Below, one piece after another: positions 28,095 through 35,368 of a DNA stretch of 64,000 nt. The translations under genes and the position numbers were made by a program. Location: positions 1,984,001 to 2,048,000 of the forward strand of contig CP148074.1 of the NCBI GenBank assembly GCA_037482215.1. Reading direction: 5' to 3'. Within the stretch, counting starts at the first letter, position 1, and each line of letters begins with the position of its first letter. Below the pieces are notes generated by a model. It had not been told where the DNA came from, made no database searches, and was given only the letters and a program-made list of their open reading frames with translations. The DNA is from Pseudomonas mendocina. GTDB taxonomy: Bacteria > Pseudomonadota > Gammaproteobacteria > Pseudomonadales > Pseudomonadaceae.

Positions 28095-28805
28095 TTATCG
28101 GTAAGTGATCAGCTCCGGAGCCTTCATCAGCTGTAAATGCACGTGGCTGTTGAAGGAAGCTAGGCTCACTTGGCTGCCACGAAACTTCAGGCAGCTCAGT
28201 GAGGTATTGACGATTTGCCAGTTCAGCTCAAAAGCTTGGGCTGGCGCTATTCCAGTAATCAGATGGAGCAGGGCAGTAATAGTGCCACCAGAGGTAAAAA
28301 CAGCAATATTCTGTTTGCTCTCAGCTGCATTAAGTATGCGCTCTAATCCAGCTTGAACTTGTTCAACAAAACCCTGCCAGCTTTGCAGATTGGCGTTGTC
28401 GTATTCCGCATTGACCCAACGTTGGATCAATTTGGAGAATATTCTCTGAAATTCATTACGGTTAGTCGCGCCATTGCGCATGATATGTAGGGCCTGAGGC
28501 TCTTCCGTCAGCATATCTGGCAACAGCGCGCGGATGACCGCTTCTGTATCAAATTCATTAAAGGCTGGGTCAATCTCGAGCTTTGGTGCAGCGCCGTGGG
28601 TGTTGCGCAACTGATCCAATGCTGCATTGGCCGTGTGTTGCTGGCGACGCAGGTCGCCACTGATGGAGCGGTCAAGGCGCGTTCCCAATTCAGCCAGGTG
28701 TGAGCCGAGAATCTCTGCCTGACGAATACCGACGGGTGAAAGCACATCGTAGTCATCGGCGCCGAAAGAGGCTTGGCCATGTCTGATCAGGTAAATGCAA
28801 CCCAC
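28095..28805 (-). CDS. Histidine phosphatase superfamily protein
   Basis: A 236-residue branch-1 histidine phosphatase (phosphoglycerate-mutase-like). The nucleophile motif RHG is at 8-10 (YLIRHGQAS), with the second-half acid/His region around SGGTITALLH. I accept the GTG start at 28805 because the family begins right at this strand and no upstream ATG exists in frame. Gpm itself is excluded by length and missing loops. It begins the minus-strand SCP2-kinase-SDR set and lies divergent to sohB. A phosphatase beside a kinase of hydroxyacyl substrates is notable. The substrate is unknown. Confidence 0.85.
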   Translation of the reverse strand: MGCIYLIRHGQASFGADDYDVLSPVGIRQAEILGSHLAELGTRLDRSISGDLRRQQHTANAALDQLRNTHGAAPKLEIDPAFNEFDTEAVIRALLPDMLTEEPQALHIMRNGATNRNEFQRIFSKLIQRWVNAEYDNANLQSWQGFVEQVQAGLERILNAAESKQNIAVFTSGGTITALLHLITGIAPAQAFELNWQIVNTSLSCLKFRGSQVSLASFNSHVHLQLMKAPELITYR

Positions 28806-29004
28806 GTCCGTTTCTCGGTCCGCTCTAAGTTTTGGCGAGGTTATGAGGAAGCGTTTGGCCTGTCAACGAAAAAACATACGCTTGTTTGAAATTCTCGTTT
28901 TAGTAAGTTTATTGGCCTCTAGCTGGCCCGCCATTCACCGCCTCGGTATGCTTGAAGGTAGTGTGCGCCGTGCTTGAGCGCATTTGACGAACAAGGGGAT
29001 GGAT

Positions 29005-30021
29005 GTGGAGTTTCTGGCGGATTACATCGGCTTTCTGGCCAAAACGGTCACGGTGGTTGTGGCGCTTGTGGTGGTTTTGCTGACAATTGCTGCCATTCGC
29101 AGCAAAGGGCGCCAAGGTACCGGCCAGTTGCAGGTGAGCAAGCTCAATGATTTTTTCAAAGGTTTGCAGGAGCGTGTCGAGCACGCTGTTTTGAACAAGG
29201 AACAGCTTAAAGCAGCGGGCAAAGCTGAGGCTAAAGCGGCCAAGCTGGAGAAAAAGGCCGGTGCCACTAAGCCTCGTGTTTATGTGCTGGATTTCGAGGG
29301 GGATATCAAGGCATCCGCCACCGAGAGTCTGCGCCATGAAATTACGGCGGTGCTGAGCATGGCGACCCCGGCCGATGAGGTAGTGGTCAGGCTGGAGAGC
29401 GGTGGTGGCATGGTCCACAGCTATGGTTTGGCCTCATCGCAGTTAGCACGTATCCGTCAAGCTGGGGTGCCGCTGACCATCTGTATCGACAAGGTTGCTG
29501 CCAGTGGCGGTTACATGATGGCCTGTATCGGCAACCGGATTATGTCTGCACCTTTTGCTGTATTGGGCTCGATTGGGGTTGTGGCTCAGATGCCAAACAT
29601 CCATCGCCTGCTGAAGAAGCATGACATTGACGTAGAGGTCCTGACGGCCGGTGAGTTCAAGCGTACGCTCACTGTGTTGGGTGAAAATACTGAGAAGGGC
29701 CGTGAGAAGTTCCAGGAGGATCTGGAGACGACCCATGAGCTGTTTAAGGGTTTTGTCGCGCAATACCGACCACAGCTTGATATCGAAAAAATTGCCACCG
29801 GCGAAGTCTGGCTGGGCATGGCCGCTAAGGAAAAGCAGCTGGTCGATGAGCTGAAGACCAGCGATGAGTACTTGGCTGAGCGGGCCAAGGTTGCCGAGCT
29901 GTACCACCTGCATTTCGCGCAGAAGAAAACCCTGCAGGAGCGTGTCGGTATCGTTGGCAGTGTCGCGCTGGATCAATTTGTGCTGGGGTGGCTGAGCAGG
30001 CTGCAACAGCGTTTCTGGTAA
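29005..30021 (+). CDS. sohB: SohB, inner-membrane S49-family peptidase
   Basis: SohB is an SppA-like periplasmic serine protease anchored by an N-terminal helix. I start at GTG 29005, not the ATG at 28999, because AAGGGG lies exactly six bases upstream and the protein then begins MEFLADYIGF, matching the family. It is then 338 residues. The membrane segment is about residues 10-33, followed by a charged linker rich in Ala/Lys. The catalytic dyad is Ser167 (AASGGYMMA) and Lys219 (GEFKRTL). A 21-base gap separates it from the reductase gene on the same strand. Confidence 0.93.
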   Translation: MEFLADYIGFLAKTVTVVVALVVVLLTIAAIRSKGRQGTGQLQVSKLNDFFKGLQERVEHAVLNKEQLKAAGKAEAKAAKLEKKAGATKPRVYVLDFEGDIKASATESLRHEITAVLSMATPADEVVVRLESGGGMVHSYGLASSQLARIRQAGVPLTICIDKVAASGGYMMACIGNRIMSAPFAVLGSIGVVAQMPNIHRLLKKHDIDVEVLTAGEFKRTLTVLGENTEKGREKFQEDLETTHELFKGFVAQYRPQLDIEKIATGEVWLGMAAKEKQLVDELKTSDEYLAERAKVAELYHLHFAQKKTLQERVGIVGSVALDQFVLGWLSRLQQRFW

Positions 30022-30042
30022 GCAGATTATTGGGGAGAGGGA

Positions 30043-31032
30043 ATGAGCAGCTTCAAGGCATTGCAGGCCCGGGCAAATGATTCGGGCGGATTCGAACAGG
30101 TCATTGTGTCCCGTGATATTGCAGAGCTGCCCGCTGGGGAGTTGCTTATTCGGGTCAAGTATTCCTCCCTGAACTTTAAGGATGCTCTCTCGGCCTCCGG
30201 TAACAAGGGCGTCACCAAAAGCTTTCCTCATACACCAGGCATTGATGCCGCAGGTGTTGTTGAGGCTTCCAGTGTTTCCGAGTTTGGGGTCGGTGATGAA
30301 GTGATTGTCACCGGCTATGACCTGGGTATGAATACGGCGGGAGGTTTCGGCCAGTACATTCGGGTTCCTGCTCAGTGGGCGATCAAGCGCCCTAAGGGGC
30401 TGAGCCTGCGCGAAACGATGGTGCTTGGCACGGCAGGCCTGACCGCCGCCCTGTGTGTCGATAAATTGGAGCGTTCAGGGCTGAGCCCTGATGCGGGACC
30501 TGTGCTGGTAACTGGCGCGACTGGCGGGGTGGGCAGTGTTGCTGTGGTGCTATTGAACCGCCTTGGTTATCAAGTGGTTGCAGCCACAGGTAAAGCGGAA
30601 CAAGCGGCTTATCTGCGTCAGTTAGGGGCTCAGGACGTCGTTACTCGTGCGGCGCTGGAGGCCGGCATAGAACGGCCGCTGCTTAAAGAACAGTGGGCTG
30701 CGGCGGTTGATTGTGTAGGCGGCGAGATTCTGTTCAATGTGGTCAAGTCGCTGCGCTATGGCGCCAGTGTGGCCTGTTGCGGTCTGACAGCCGGAACCAG
30801 TTTCAGCGGCAGTGTGCTGCCGTTCATTCTTCGTGGTGTGAATCTGCTGGGTGTGGATTCGGTGGAGCTTTCGCTGGTAGCCAAGGCTTCAATGTGGGAC
30901 AAGCTGTCACTGCAATGGAAAGTTGATCTCGATGCATTGGTCACCGAAATCAACATTGAGCAGTTGCCCGAATACATTTCACGCATTCTGGCTGGCCAGC
31001 AGGTTGGTCGTGTTCTGGTAAATCTTTCCTGA
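30043..31032 (+). CDS. YhdH/AcuI family NADPH-dependent acrylyl-CoA reductase-like protein
   Basis: A zinc-free medium-chain dehydrogenase/reductase, 329 residues. The N-terminal domain has SSLNFKDALSASGNKG and the PHTPGIDAAGVV block. The Rossmann part has GATGGVGS and a C-terminal LAGQQVGRVLVNL. Relatives YhdH and AcuI reduce acrylyl-CoA to propionyl-CoA and protect against acrylate. The gene follows sohB by 21 bases with an AGGG-type Shine-Dalgarno, GGGGAGAGGG. The same pair occurs in P. aeruginosa (PA1832-PA1833, from memory). Substrate assignment is by family only. Confidence 0.88.
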   Translation: MSSFKALQARANDSGGFEQVIVSRDIAELPAGELLIRVKYSSLNFKDALSASGNKGVTKSFPHTPGIDAAGVVEASSVSEFGVGDEVIVTGYDLGMNTAGGFGQYIRVPAQWAIKRPKGLSLRETMVLGTAGLTAALCVDKLERSGLSPDAGPVLVTGATGGVGSVAVVLLNRLGYQVVAATGKAEQAAYLRQLGAQDVVTRAALEAGIERPLLKEQWAAAVDCVGGEILFNVVKSLRYGASVACCGLTAGTSFSGSVLPFILRGVNLLGVDSVELSLVAKASMWDKLSLQWKVDLDALVTEINIEQLPEYISRILAGQQVGRVLVNLS

Positions 31033-31179
31033 TCTTGAGTACGGGCTATTCGCTGTCTGCGATTAGTCCGAACCTTGCGTAATTCCCGTAATGTTGCCGC
31101 GAGTGCTGGGTTAGCCCGGTGCAGAGCGGTTTTGTGCCGCCGCAAGTGTGTGGGCTATGCCTAGGGGAGTGCAGAGGAA

Positions 31180-31211
31180 AACAAAACGCCCGGTACATAG
31201 ACCGGGCGTTT
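31180..31211 (-). terminator. Terminator after aceA
   Basis: AAACGCCCGGT (31184-31194) pairs perfectly with 31201-31211 around ACATAG. On the minus strand it is followed by TTTTGTTTTCC. It lies about 90 bases past the aceA stop. The 271-base convergent gap between 31033 and 31303 holds nothing else I can support. Confidence 0.82.
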
Positions 31212-31303
31212 AAGGATCTTTCGATCAGTCTGAACAGGTTATGGCCTGTTTCAGTTCAACACCCTCAACCTCAGCGCATGCCTCGGTTGAGGTGAGTCAG
31301 TTC

Positions 31304-32899
31304 TTAGTGGAACTGGTTCATGGTGTTGTCTTTACCGCTTGCTTTCAGAGCAGCTTCACCAGCGAAGTACTCCTTATGGTTGTCACCGATGTCGGAGCCA
31401 GCCATGTTCTGGTGCTTAACGCAGGCGATACCTTGGCGGATTTCCTGACGCTGAACGCCTTTCACGTAGGCCAACATGCCTTGATCTGCGAAGTAACCTT
31501 TGGCCAGGTTGTCGGTGGACAGCGCGGCAGTGTGGTAAGTCGGCAGAGTGATCAGGTGGTGGAAGATACCGGCGTGAGCGGAGCCATCGCGTTGGAAGGT
31601 ACGGATCTTCTCGTCTGCAATCTGAGCCAGTTCAGTATCATCGTACTCAACGCTCATCAGCTTGGCGCGGTCGTAGGCAGAAACGTCTTTGCCTTCAGCA
31701 ACGAATGCATCGAACACTTGCTGACGGAAGTTCAGCGTCCAGTTGAAGGATGGGCTGTTGTTGTAAACCAGCTTGGCATTCGGAATCACTTCGCGGATGC
31801 GGTCAACCATGCCTTTGATCTGGCCAACGTGTGGTTTCTCGGTTTCGATCCACAGCAGGTCAGCACCGTTTTGCAGGCTGGTGATGCAGTCCAGTACGCA
31901 ACGGTCTTCGCCAGTGCCAGCGCGGAACTGGAACAGGTTGGACGGCAGGCGCTTCGGACGCAGCAGTTTGCCTTCGCGCTTGATTACGACGTCGCCGTTG
32001 CCCAGTTCGGCTTCGGAGATTTCTTCGCAATCCAGGAAGCTGTTGTACAGGTCGCCCAAGTCGCCCGGCTCGTTGGTTACAGCGATTTGCTTGGTCAGGC
32101 CAGCACCCAGGGAGTCGGTACGAGCAACGATCACGCCGTTGTCGATGCCCAGCTCCAGGAATGCGTAGCGAACTGCAGCGATCTTGGCCAGGAAGTCAGC
32201 GTGCGGAACGGTAACTTTACCGTCTTGGTGGCCGCACTGCTTCTCGTCAGAAACCTGGTTTTCGATCTGGATGCAGCAAGCGCCTGCTTCAATCATGCGC
32301 TTAGCCAGCAGGTAGGTCGCTTCTGGGTTACCGAAACCAGCGTCGATGTCAGCGATGATCGGTACGATGTGAGTTTCGTAGTTGTCGATCTGGTTCTGGA
32401 TTTCAGCCGCTTTAGCGGTGTCGCCAGCTTCGCGGGCAGCGTCCAGAGCAGTGAACAGCAGGTCGAGCTCGCGAGCATCGGCCTGACGCAGGAAGGTGTA
32501 CAGTTCTTCGATCAGGTCGGAAACTGCAGTTTTTTCGTGCATGGACTGATCCGGCAGTGGGCCGAAGTCAGAGCGCAGTGCTGCAACCATCCAGCCGGAC
32601 AGGTACAGGTATTTTTTGTTGGTGGTCTTCAGGTGCTTCTTGATCGAGATCAGCTTCTGCTGACCGATGAAGCCGTGCCAGCAGCCCAGGGATTGGGTGT
32701 AGACAGAAGAATCGGCGTCGTACTCTTCCATGTCTTTACGCATGATGTCAGCAGTGTACTGAGCGATTTCCAGACCGGTTTTGAAGCGGTTCTGTGCGCG
32801 CATGCGAGCCACGGACTCTGGGTTGATAGCGCTCCAGCTGCTGCCGAATTTCTCTTTCAGAGCGGCTACGGCCTTAATATCGTTTTGATAAGCTGACAT
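31304..32899 (-). CDS. aceA: Isocitrate lyase
   Basis: AceA splits isocitrate into succinate and glyoxylate, the first step of the glyoxylate shunt, needed on acetate or fatty acids. I start at ATG 32899 (MSAYQNDIKAV), preceded by AAGGA, giving 531 residues, the length typical of Pseudomonas. The active-site signature is KQCGH at 220-224 with nucleophile/acid Cys222. Further family blocks are YLYLSGW, DIDAGFGN and VYNNSPSFNW. The frame runs further upstream without reason to use it. The 5' region has a predicted promoter and a likely RccR operator. The opposite strand also carries a long open frame that I reject. Confidence 0.98.
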   Translation of the reverse strand: MSAYQNDIKAVAALKEKFGSSWSAINPESVARMRAQNRFKTGLEIAQYTADIMRKDMEEYDADSSVYTQSLGCWHGFIGQQKLISIKKHLKTTNKKYLYLSGWMVAALRSDFGPLPDQSMHEKTAVSDLIEELYTFLRQADARELDLLFTALDAAREAGDTAKAAEIQNQIDNYETHIVPIIADIDAGFGNPEATYLLAKRMIEAGACCIQIENQVSDEKQCGHQDGKVTVPHADFLAKIAAVRYAFLELGIDNGVIVARTDSLGAGLTKQIAVTNEPGDLGDLYNSFLDCEEISEAELGNGDVVIKREGKLLRPKRLPSNLFQFRAGTGEDRCVLDCITSLQNGADLLWIETEKPHVGQIKGMVDRIREVIPNAKLVYNNSPSFNWTLNFRQQVFDAFVAEGKDVSAYDRAKLMSVEYDDTELAQIADEKIRTFQRDGSAHAGIFHHLITLPTYHTAALSTDNLAKGYFADQGMLAYVKGVQRQEIRQGIACVKHQNMAGSDIGDNHKEYFAGEAALKASGKDNTMNQFH

Positions 32900-33297
32900 G
32901 GTCAATCCTTCAAAGAGTGTGTTTGGTTGAGCACCGGCTTTCCCACTTAATACCTGTGTTGCCGGGTTGTTGCTGCTCACTTGCAGGACGTCGAGATGTC
33001 GACTTGAGACGGAGAGTATCCGGGAGGAGGGTGACGATATCAGCAGGAGGTAGGTGTGCAGGGTGCAGACGTTTTGGTCTGCTGCTATCCGGCTCGTGGT
33101 TGCCATCAAGCAATACATCCTGAATTAACTACTTCGGTCTTGCTGTCAAACGCTTCCCCGTCCCTCAGGACAACTTCGTTCCAGTCGCAATCTCATCGAA
33201 CAGCCTTGTGAGCTTCACAACGCAAATCGCCTCGTACGGTAAGTGGAGCGCGATTTGGAGGACCCTTTCGGAACCTCTGATTAGCGGGAGCGAGGCC

Positions 33298-33326
33298 ATC
33301 ATGCCTCCGGTTAAAGGGTTCGTCAA
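33298..33326 (-). promoter_or_regulatory. Predicted aceA promoter
   Basis: On the minus strand, TTGACG (33326-33321) and CATGAT (33303-33298) are 17 bases apart. The operator lies a few bases upstream of the -35. The -10 is imperfect, so a second promoter nearer the gene remains possible. Confidence 0.45.
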
Positions 33327-33331
33327 TTATT

Positions 33332-33359
33332 TTGTAGTGTTTTTTTTCGGCTACTACAA
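33332..33359. promoter_or_regulatory. Likely RccR operator of aceA
   Basis: TTGTAGT-N14-ACTACAA spans exactly 28 bases, and the arms extend to nine perfect bases (33330-33338 with 33353-33361). In P. fluorescens the regulator RccR is reported to bind a 28-bp pseudo-palindrome at aceA and a shorter 15-bp one at aceE, in response to KDPG. Size and target gene fit. No rccR gene lies in this window. Confidence 0.72.
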
Positions 33360-33486
33360 AAGTTGAATAGCGACTCGTGGGTCACTAGCTAGACGGAAGA
33401 AGAAGGGTATGCAATGCCCTGCTCAGGGCATGTGTGGAGGGTAGAGCGTGGGGCGAGCGAGCGGCCTGGATCGCTCCAGGCCTGGG

Positions 33487-34296
33487 CTATTGAAGGAGGT
33501 CGACCTTTACCCGCAAGCTCATATCATTCCGGCCCTGGGTGCTCTGGTAGCGGACTATGCCGGTGTTTGTGCCGTTGCTTTGTTCACTGACGCCGCCCAG
33601 GTTGATCCATTCGCCAAGGCGACCGCTGACTCGCGTGTCGGTGCCTTGTACATTGACGACGCCTGGCTGGCTCTGGCTCATGCGGTCGTTGTTGGTGCTG
33701 ATGTTCAGATGAACCATTTCACCGCTTACGCTGGCGGTTACGTACATGCCTCGGGTGACATCACGGTACTGGGTGTTGCGGTAGGTTTGGCCATAACCGT
33801 CATGTCCGTAGGTGGTCAATGGAACACTCTGACCTACCTGGATTAGCGCCGGGTAACCTTCGGTTGCTTGTATTTGCTGAGTCCCACCGCTACGACTGGT
33901 GGTGGAGCGATTGATGATCCTGACCTGATCACGTCCATGCACCTCGCCCTGGCCAATCTGGATCTGGCCGTTACCTGAACTGATGCTGCCGTCAGCGCGG
34001 AAACCTTGGTTATTGCCGAAGCCTGATTCGCTGGTGTCGACGGTGATCAGTAAGCGCTTAGGTTCGGTGTCGAGCTGCGTGAGTAGGTTACGAATTTCGC
34101 TCATCATGGCCGGATCAGCATTGATTATCAGCTGGTTTCCGTATGCATTAACACGACCTTGTCCGCCCAGTGTCGACTGCACGATAGGCAATACATCCTC
34201 GGCTGTGCGGTAGTTCAGTGGTATGACCTCGGTTGCTGCGCTAAGGGGCAGGCTGAGGGCCAGCAGGTTGGCGAGCAAGATGTGGCGAAGCCTCAT
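33487..34296 (-). CDS. Exported protein with secretin N-domain-like region
   Basis: A 269-residue protein with a clear signal peptide (MRLRHILLANLLALSLPLSAA). The N-terminal part, VIPLNYRTAEDVLPIVQSTL then GNQLIINADPAMMSEIRNLL, matches the NolW/secretin short domain that forms secretin rings. The rest has a Gly/Ser/Gln-rich middle, then beta-rich segments, ending in MSLRVKVDLLQ. It lacks the full secretin pore, so it is not a complete type II secretion or pilus secretin. It overlaps the upstream gene by four bases and is the last of a four-gene minus-strand set. I do not know its function; an orthologue sits next to aceA in P. aeruginosa (from memory). Confidence 0.72.
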   Translation of the reverse strand: MRLRHILLANLLALSLPLSAATEVIPLNYRTAEDVLPIVQSTLGGQGRVNAYGNQLIINADPAMMSEIRNLLTQLDTEPKRLLITVDTSESGFGNNQGFRADGSISSGNGQIQIGQGEVHGRDQVRIINRSTTSRSGGTQQIQATEGYPALIQVGQSVPLTTYGHDGYGQTYRNTQYRDVTRGMYVTASVSGEMVHLNISTNNDRMSQSQPGVVNVQGTDTRVSGRLGEWINLGGVSEQSNGTNTGIVRYQSTQGRNDMSLRVKVDLLQ

Positions 34297-34937
34297 AGCA
34301 AAAAACTCCGTAAGTCCGGATCGGTAATGCTGGTGTCCCAGGCTTGATCAAACTGTGCGCGCCGTTTTTTACAGCGAGCGGCATCCTGATACAAAGCATA
34401 TCCGCTGGGATTACCTGTTTCGGGTATGAACAGCAGGCCACGGTCATCTGCCAGCAAGAAAGCGACTTGTTCAGAAGGATAGTCGGGATGCAGCTTGCGG
34501 ATATGCAGGTTGCTAGAAATACGTTTGGACAGCCCAAGTAATCGATGGCCGTCTTTAATGGCTCGACTGGAGTCGCGTAATAGGATGCGCAATTGGTTAC
34601 GGGGATGACTCAGCAGGAAGCGTGTGCACGCGTCTTGTGCGCTGCTGTGGTGATACAACCAAGGCTCCAGGTCATGGCTGTAGATGCACAGCGTGCGTCG
34701 TGCTTGAAGCATCATTGCCAGGGCATGGGCGCGAGCGTGTTCGGGCTGGCTAAAGCGTTCGAGCCTGTCGTGATCACCCAGTATGAAAGGCGCAGGCTCA
34801 GCCAATGGTCCGTCAGTCGCTTGCGGCTCGGGGTTGAGAATGGCAAAACGCCCCGGCGAATGAAACTCGATGGCTGGGAGCTCTGCGGGCTCTTGGCTGT
34901 CGGGTTGTCCGCTCGGGGCGTTTGTGCTGATCATCAC
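34293..34937 (-). CDS. Conserved protein of unknown function
   Basis: A 214-residue soluble protein without signal peptide. The N-terminus is Pro/Glu-rich and probably disordered (about 1-50). The core has HDLEPWLYHHSSAQDACTRFL, LRILLRDSSRAIKDGHRLL and ADDRGLLFIPETG, a layout that recalls phospholipase D-like folds, but the HKD motif is absent. I therefore do not propose an enzyme. Two ATG codons (34937 and 34934) are both possible starts. It sits five bases after the GNAT gene and overlaps the secretin-domain gene by four. Conserved neighbourhood suggests a real, cotranscribed gene. Confidence 0.68.
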   Translation of the reverse strand: MMISTNAPSGQPDSQEPAELPAIEFHSPGRFAILNPEPQATDGPLAEPAPFILGDHDRLERFSQPEHARAHALAMMLQARRTLCIYSHDLEPWLYHHSSAQDACTRFLLSHPRNQLRILLRDSSRAIKDGHRLLGLSKRISSNLHIRKLHPDYPSEQVAFLLADDRGLLFIPETGNPSGYALYQDAARCKKRRAQFDQAWDTSITDPDLRSFLL

Positions 34938-34942
34938 TGTAC

Positions 34943-35368
34943 CTATGTACTGCTGCGTACCATATCAACGTGCGGGATACCTGCGTCTAGGTATTCGCCA
35001 CTGACCACCGTGAAGCCCAGCTTTTCATAGAAAGCAGTGGCGTGTACCTGCGCGCTTAGCATCTGCTGATTAAGCCCGCGCTTTTCCGCTTCTGCAATCA
35101 CTGCTTTGATTAAGGCTGCGCCGACATTGAGGCCACGCCAGTCTTTGAGGACTGAAAGGCGGCCGATGTGGCCGTCTGGCATCAGCCGGGCAGTACCTAT
35201 TGCGTAGTCGCCATCTGTAGCCAGAAAGTGCACGGCTTCTGGATCTTCAGCATCCCACTCCAGCTCAGGTGGTACAGCCTGTTCAGTGATGAATACAGTT
35301 TCGCGGATACGACGCAGCTCGGCATTGTCCTTGTGCCAATCGGCCAGGCGAATCTGCAGATTATTCAT
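34943..35368 (-). CDS. GNAT family N-acetyltransferase
   Basis: A 141-residue acetyltransferase. The acetyl-CoA-binding region LSVLKDWRGLNVGAALIKA (about 86-104) carries a GNAT-type Arg-Gly-x-x-x-Gly/Ala pattern, and the C-terminal AFYEKLGFTVVSGEYLD is typical of the family. The closest general type is the ElaA/YjcF group. It starts inside the last eight bases of the ribosomal oxygenase gene, so translation is coupled. The acceptor is unknown; linkage to a ribosome-modifying hydroxylase could hint at a translation-related substrate, but that is speculation. Confidence 0.85.
   Translation of the reverse strand: MNNLQIRLADWHKDNAELRRIRETVFITEQAVPPELEWDAEDPEAVHFLATDGDYAIGTARLMPDGHIGRLSVLKDWRGLNVGAALIKAVIAEAEKRGLNQQMLSAQVHATAFYEKLGFTVVSGEYLDAGIPHVDMVRSST

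Larger units (their letters stand above)
32900..33486. other. Intergenic region upstream of aceA
   Basis: A 587-base gap without a supportable gene. On the minus strand it contains the predicted aceA promoter (33298-33326) and the operator (33332-33359). If that promoter is used, the aceA leader is nearly 400 bases long. Within the leader, an imperfect hairpin with a GAAA loop (minus strand) lies near 33260-33280. The short frames here lack ribosome-binding sites and family features. Confidence 0.6.

Noticed and set aside
28843..28977. 44-codon frame with a hydrophobic stretch between the phosphatase gene and sohB
   Set aside because: It could be a one-helix microprotein, but the Shine-Dalgarno is only two bases from the ATG and I know no homologue. 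It lies in a divergent promoter gap, so I do not call it.
31241..32896. 551-codon open frame opposite aceA
   Set aside because: It lies fully antisense to a canonical isocitrate lyase and its translation has no family features. Biased codon use in a highly expressed gene leaves the opposite frame free of stops.
32917..33123. 68-codon frame upstream of aceA
   Set aside because: Cys/Arg/Gly-rich with no family features, and it lies in the likely aceA leader.
33448..33846. 132-codon frame on the plus strand near 33.5 kb
   Set aside because: It mostly overlaps the secretin-domain gene on the other strand, which has a signal peptide and operon context.
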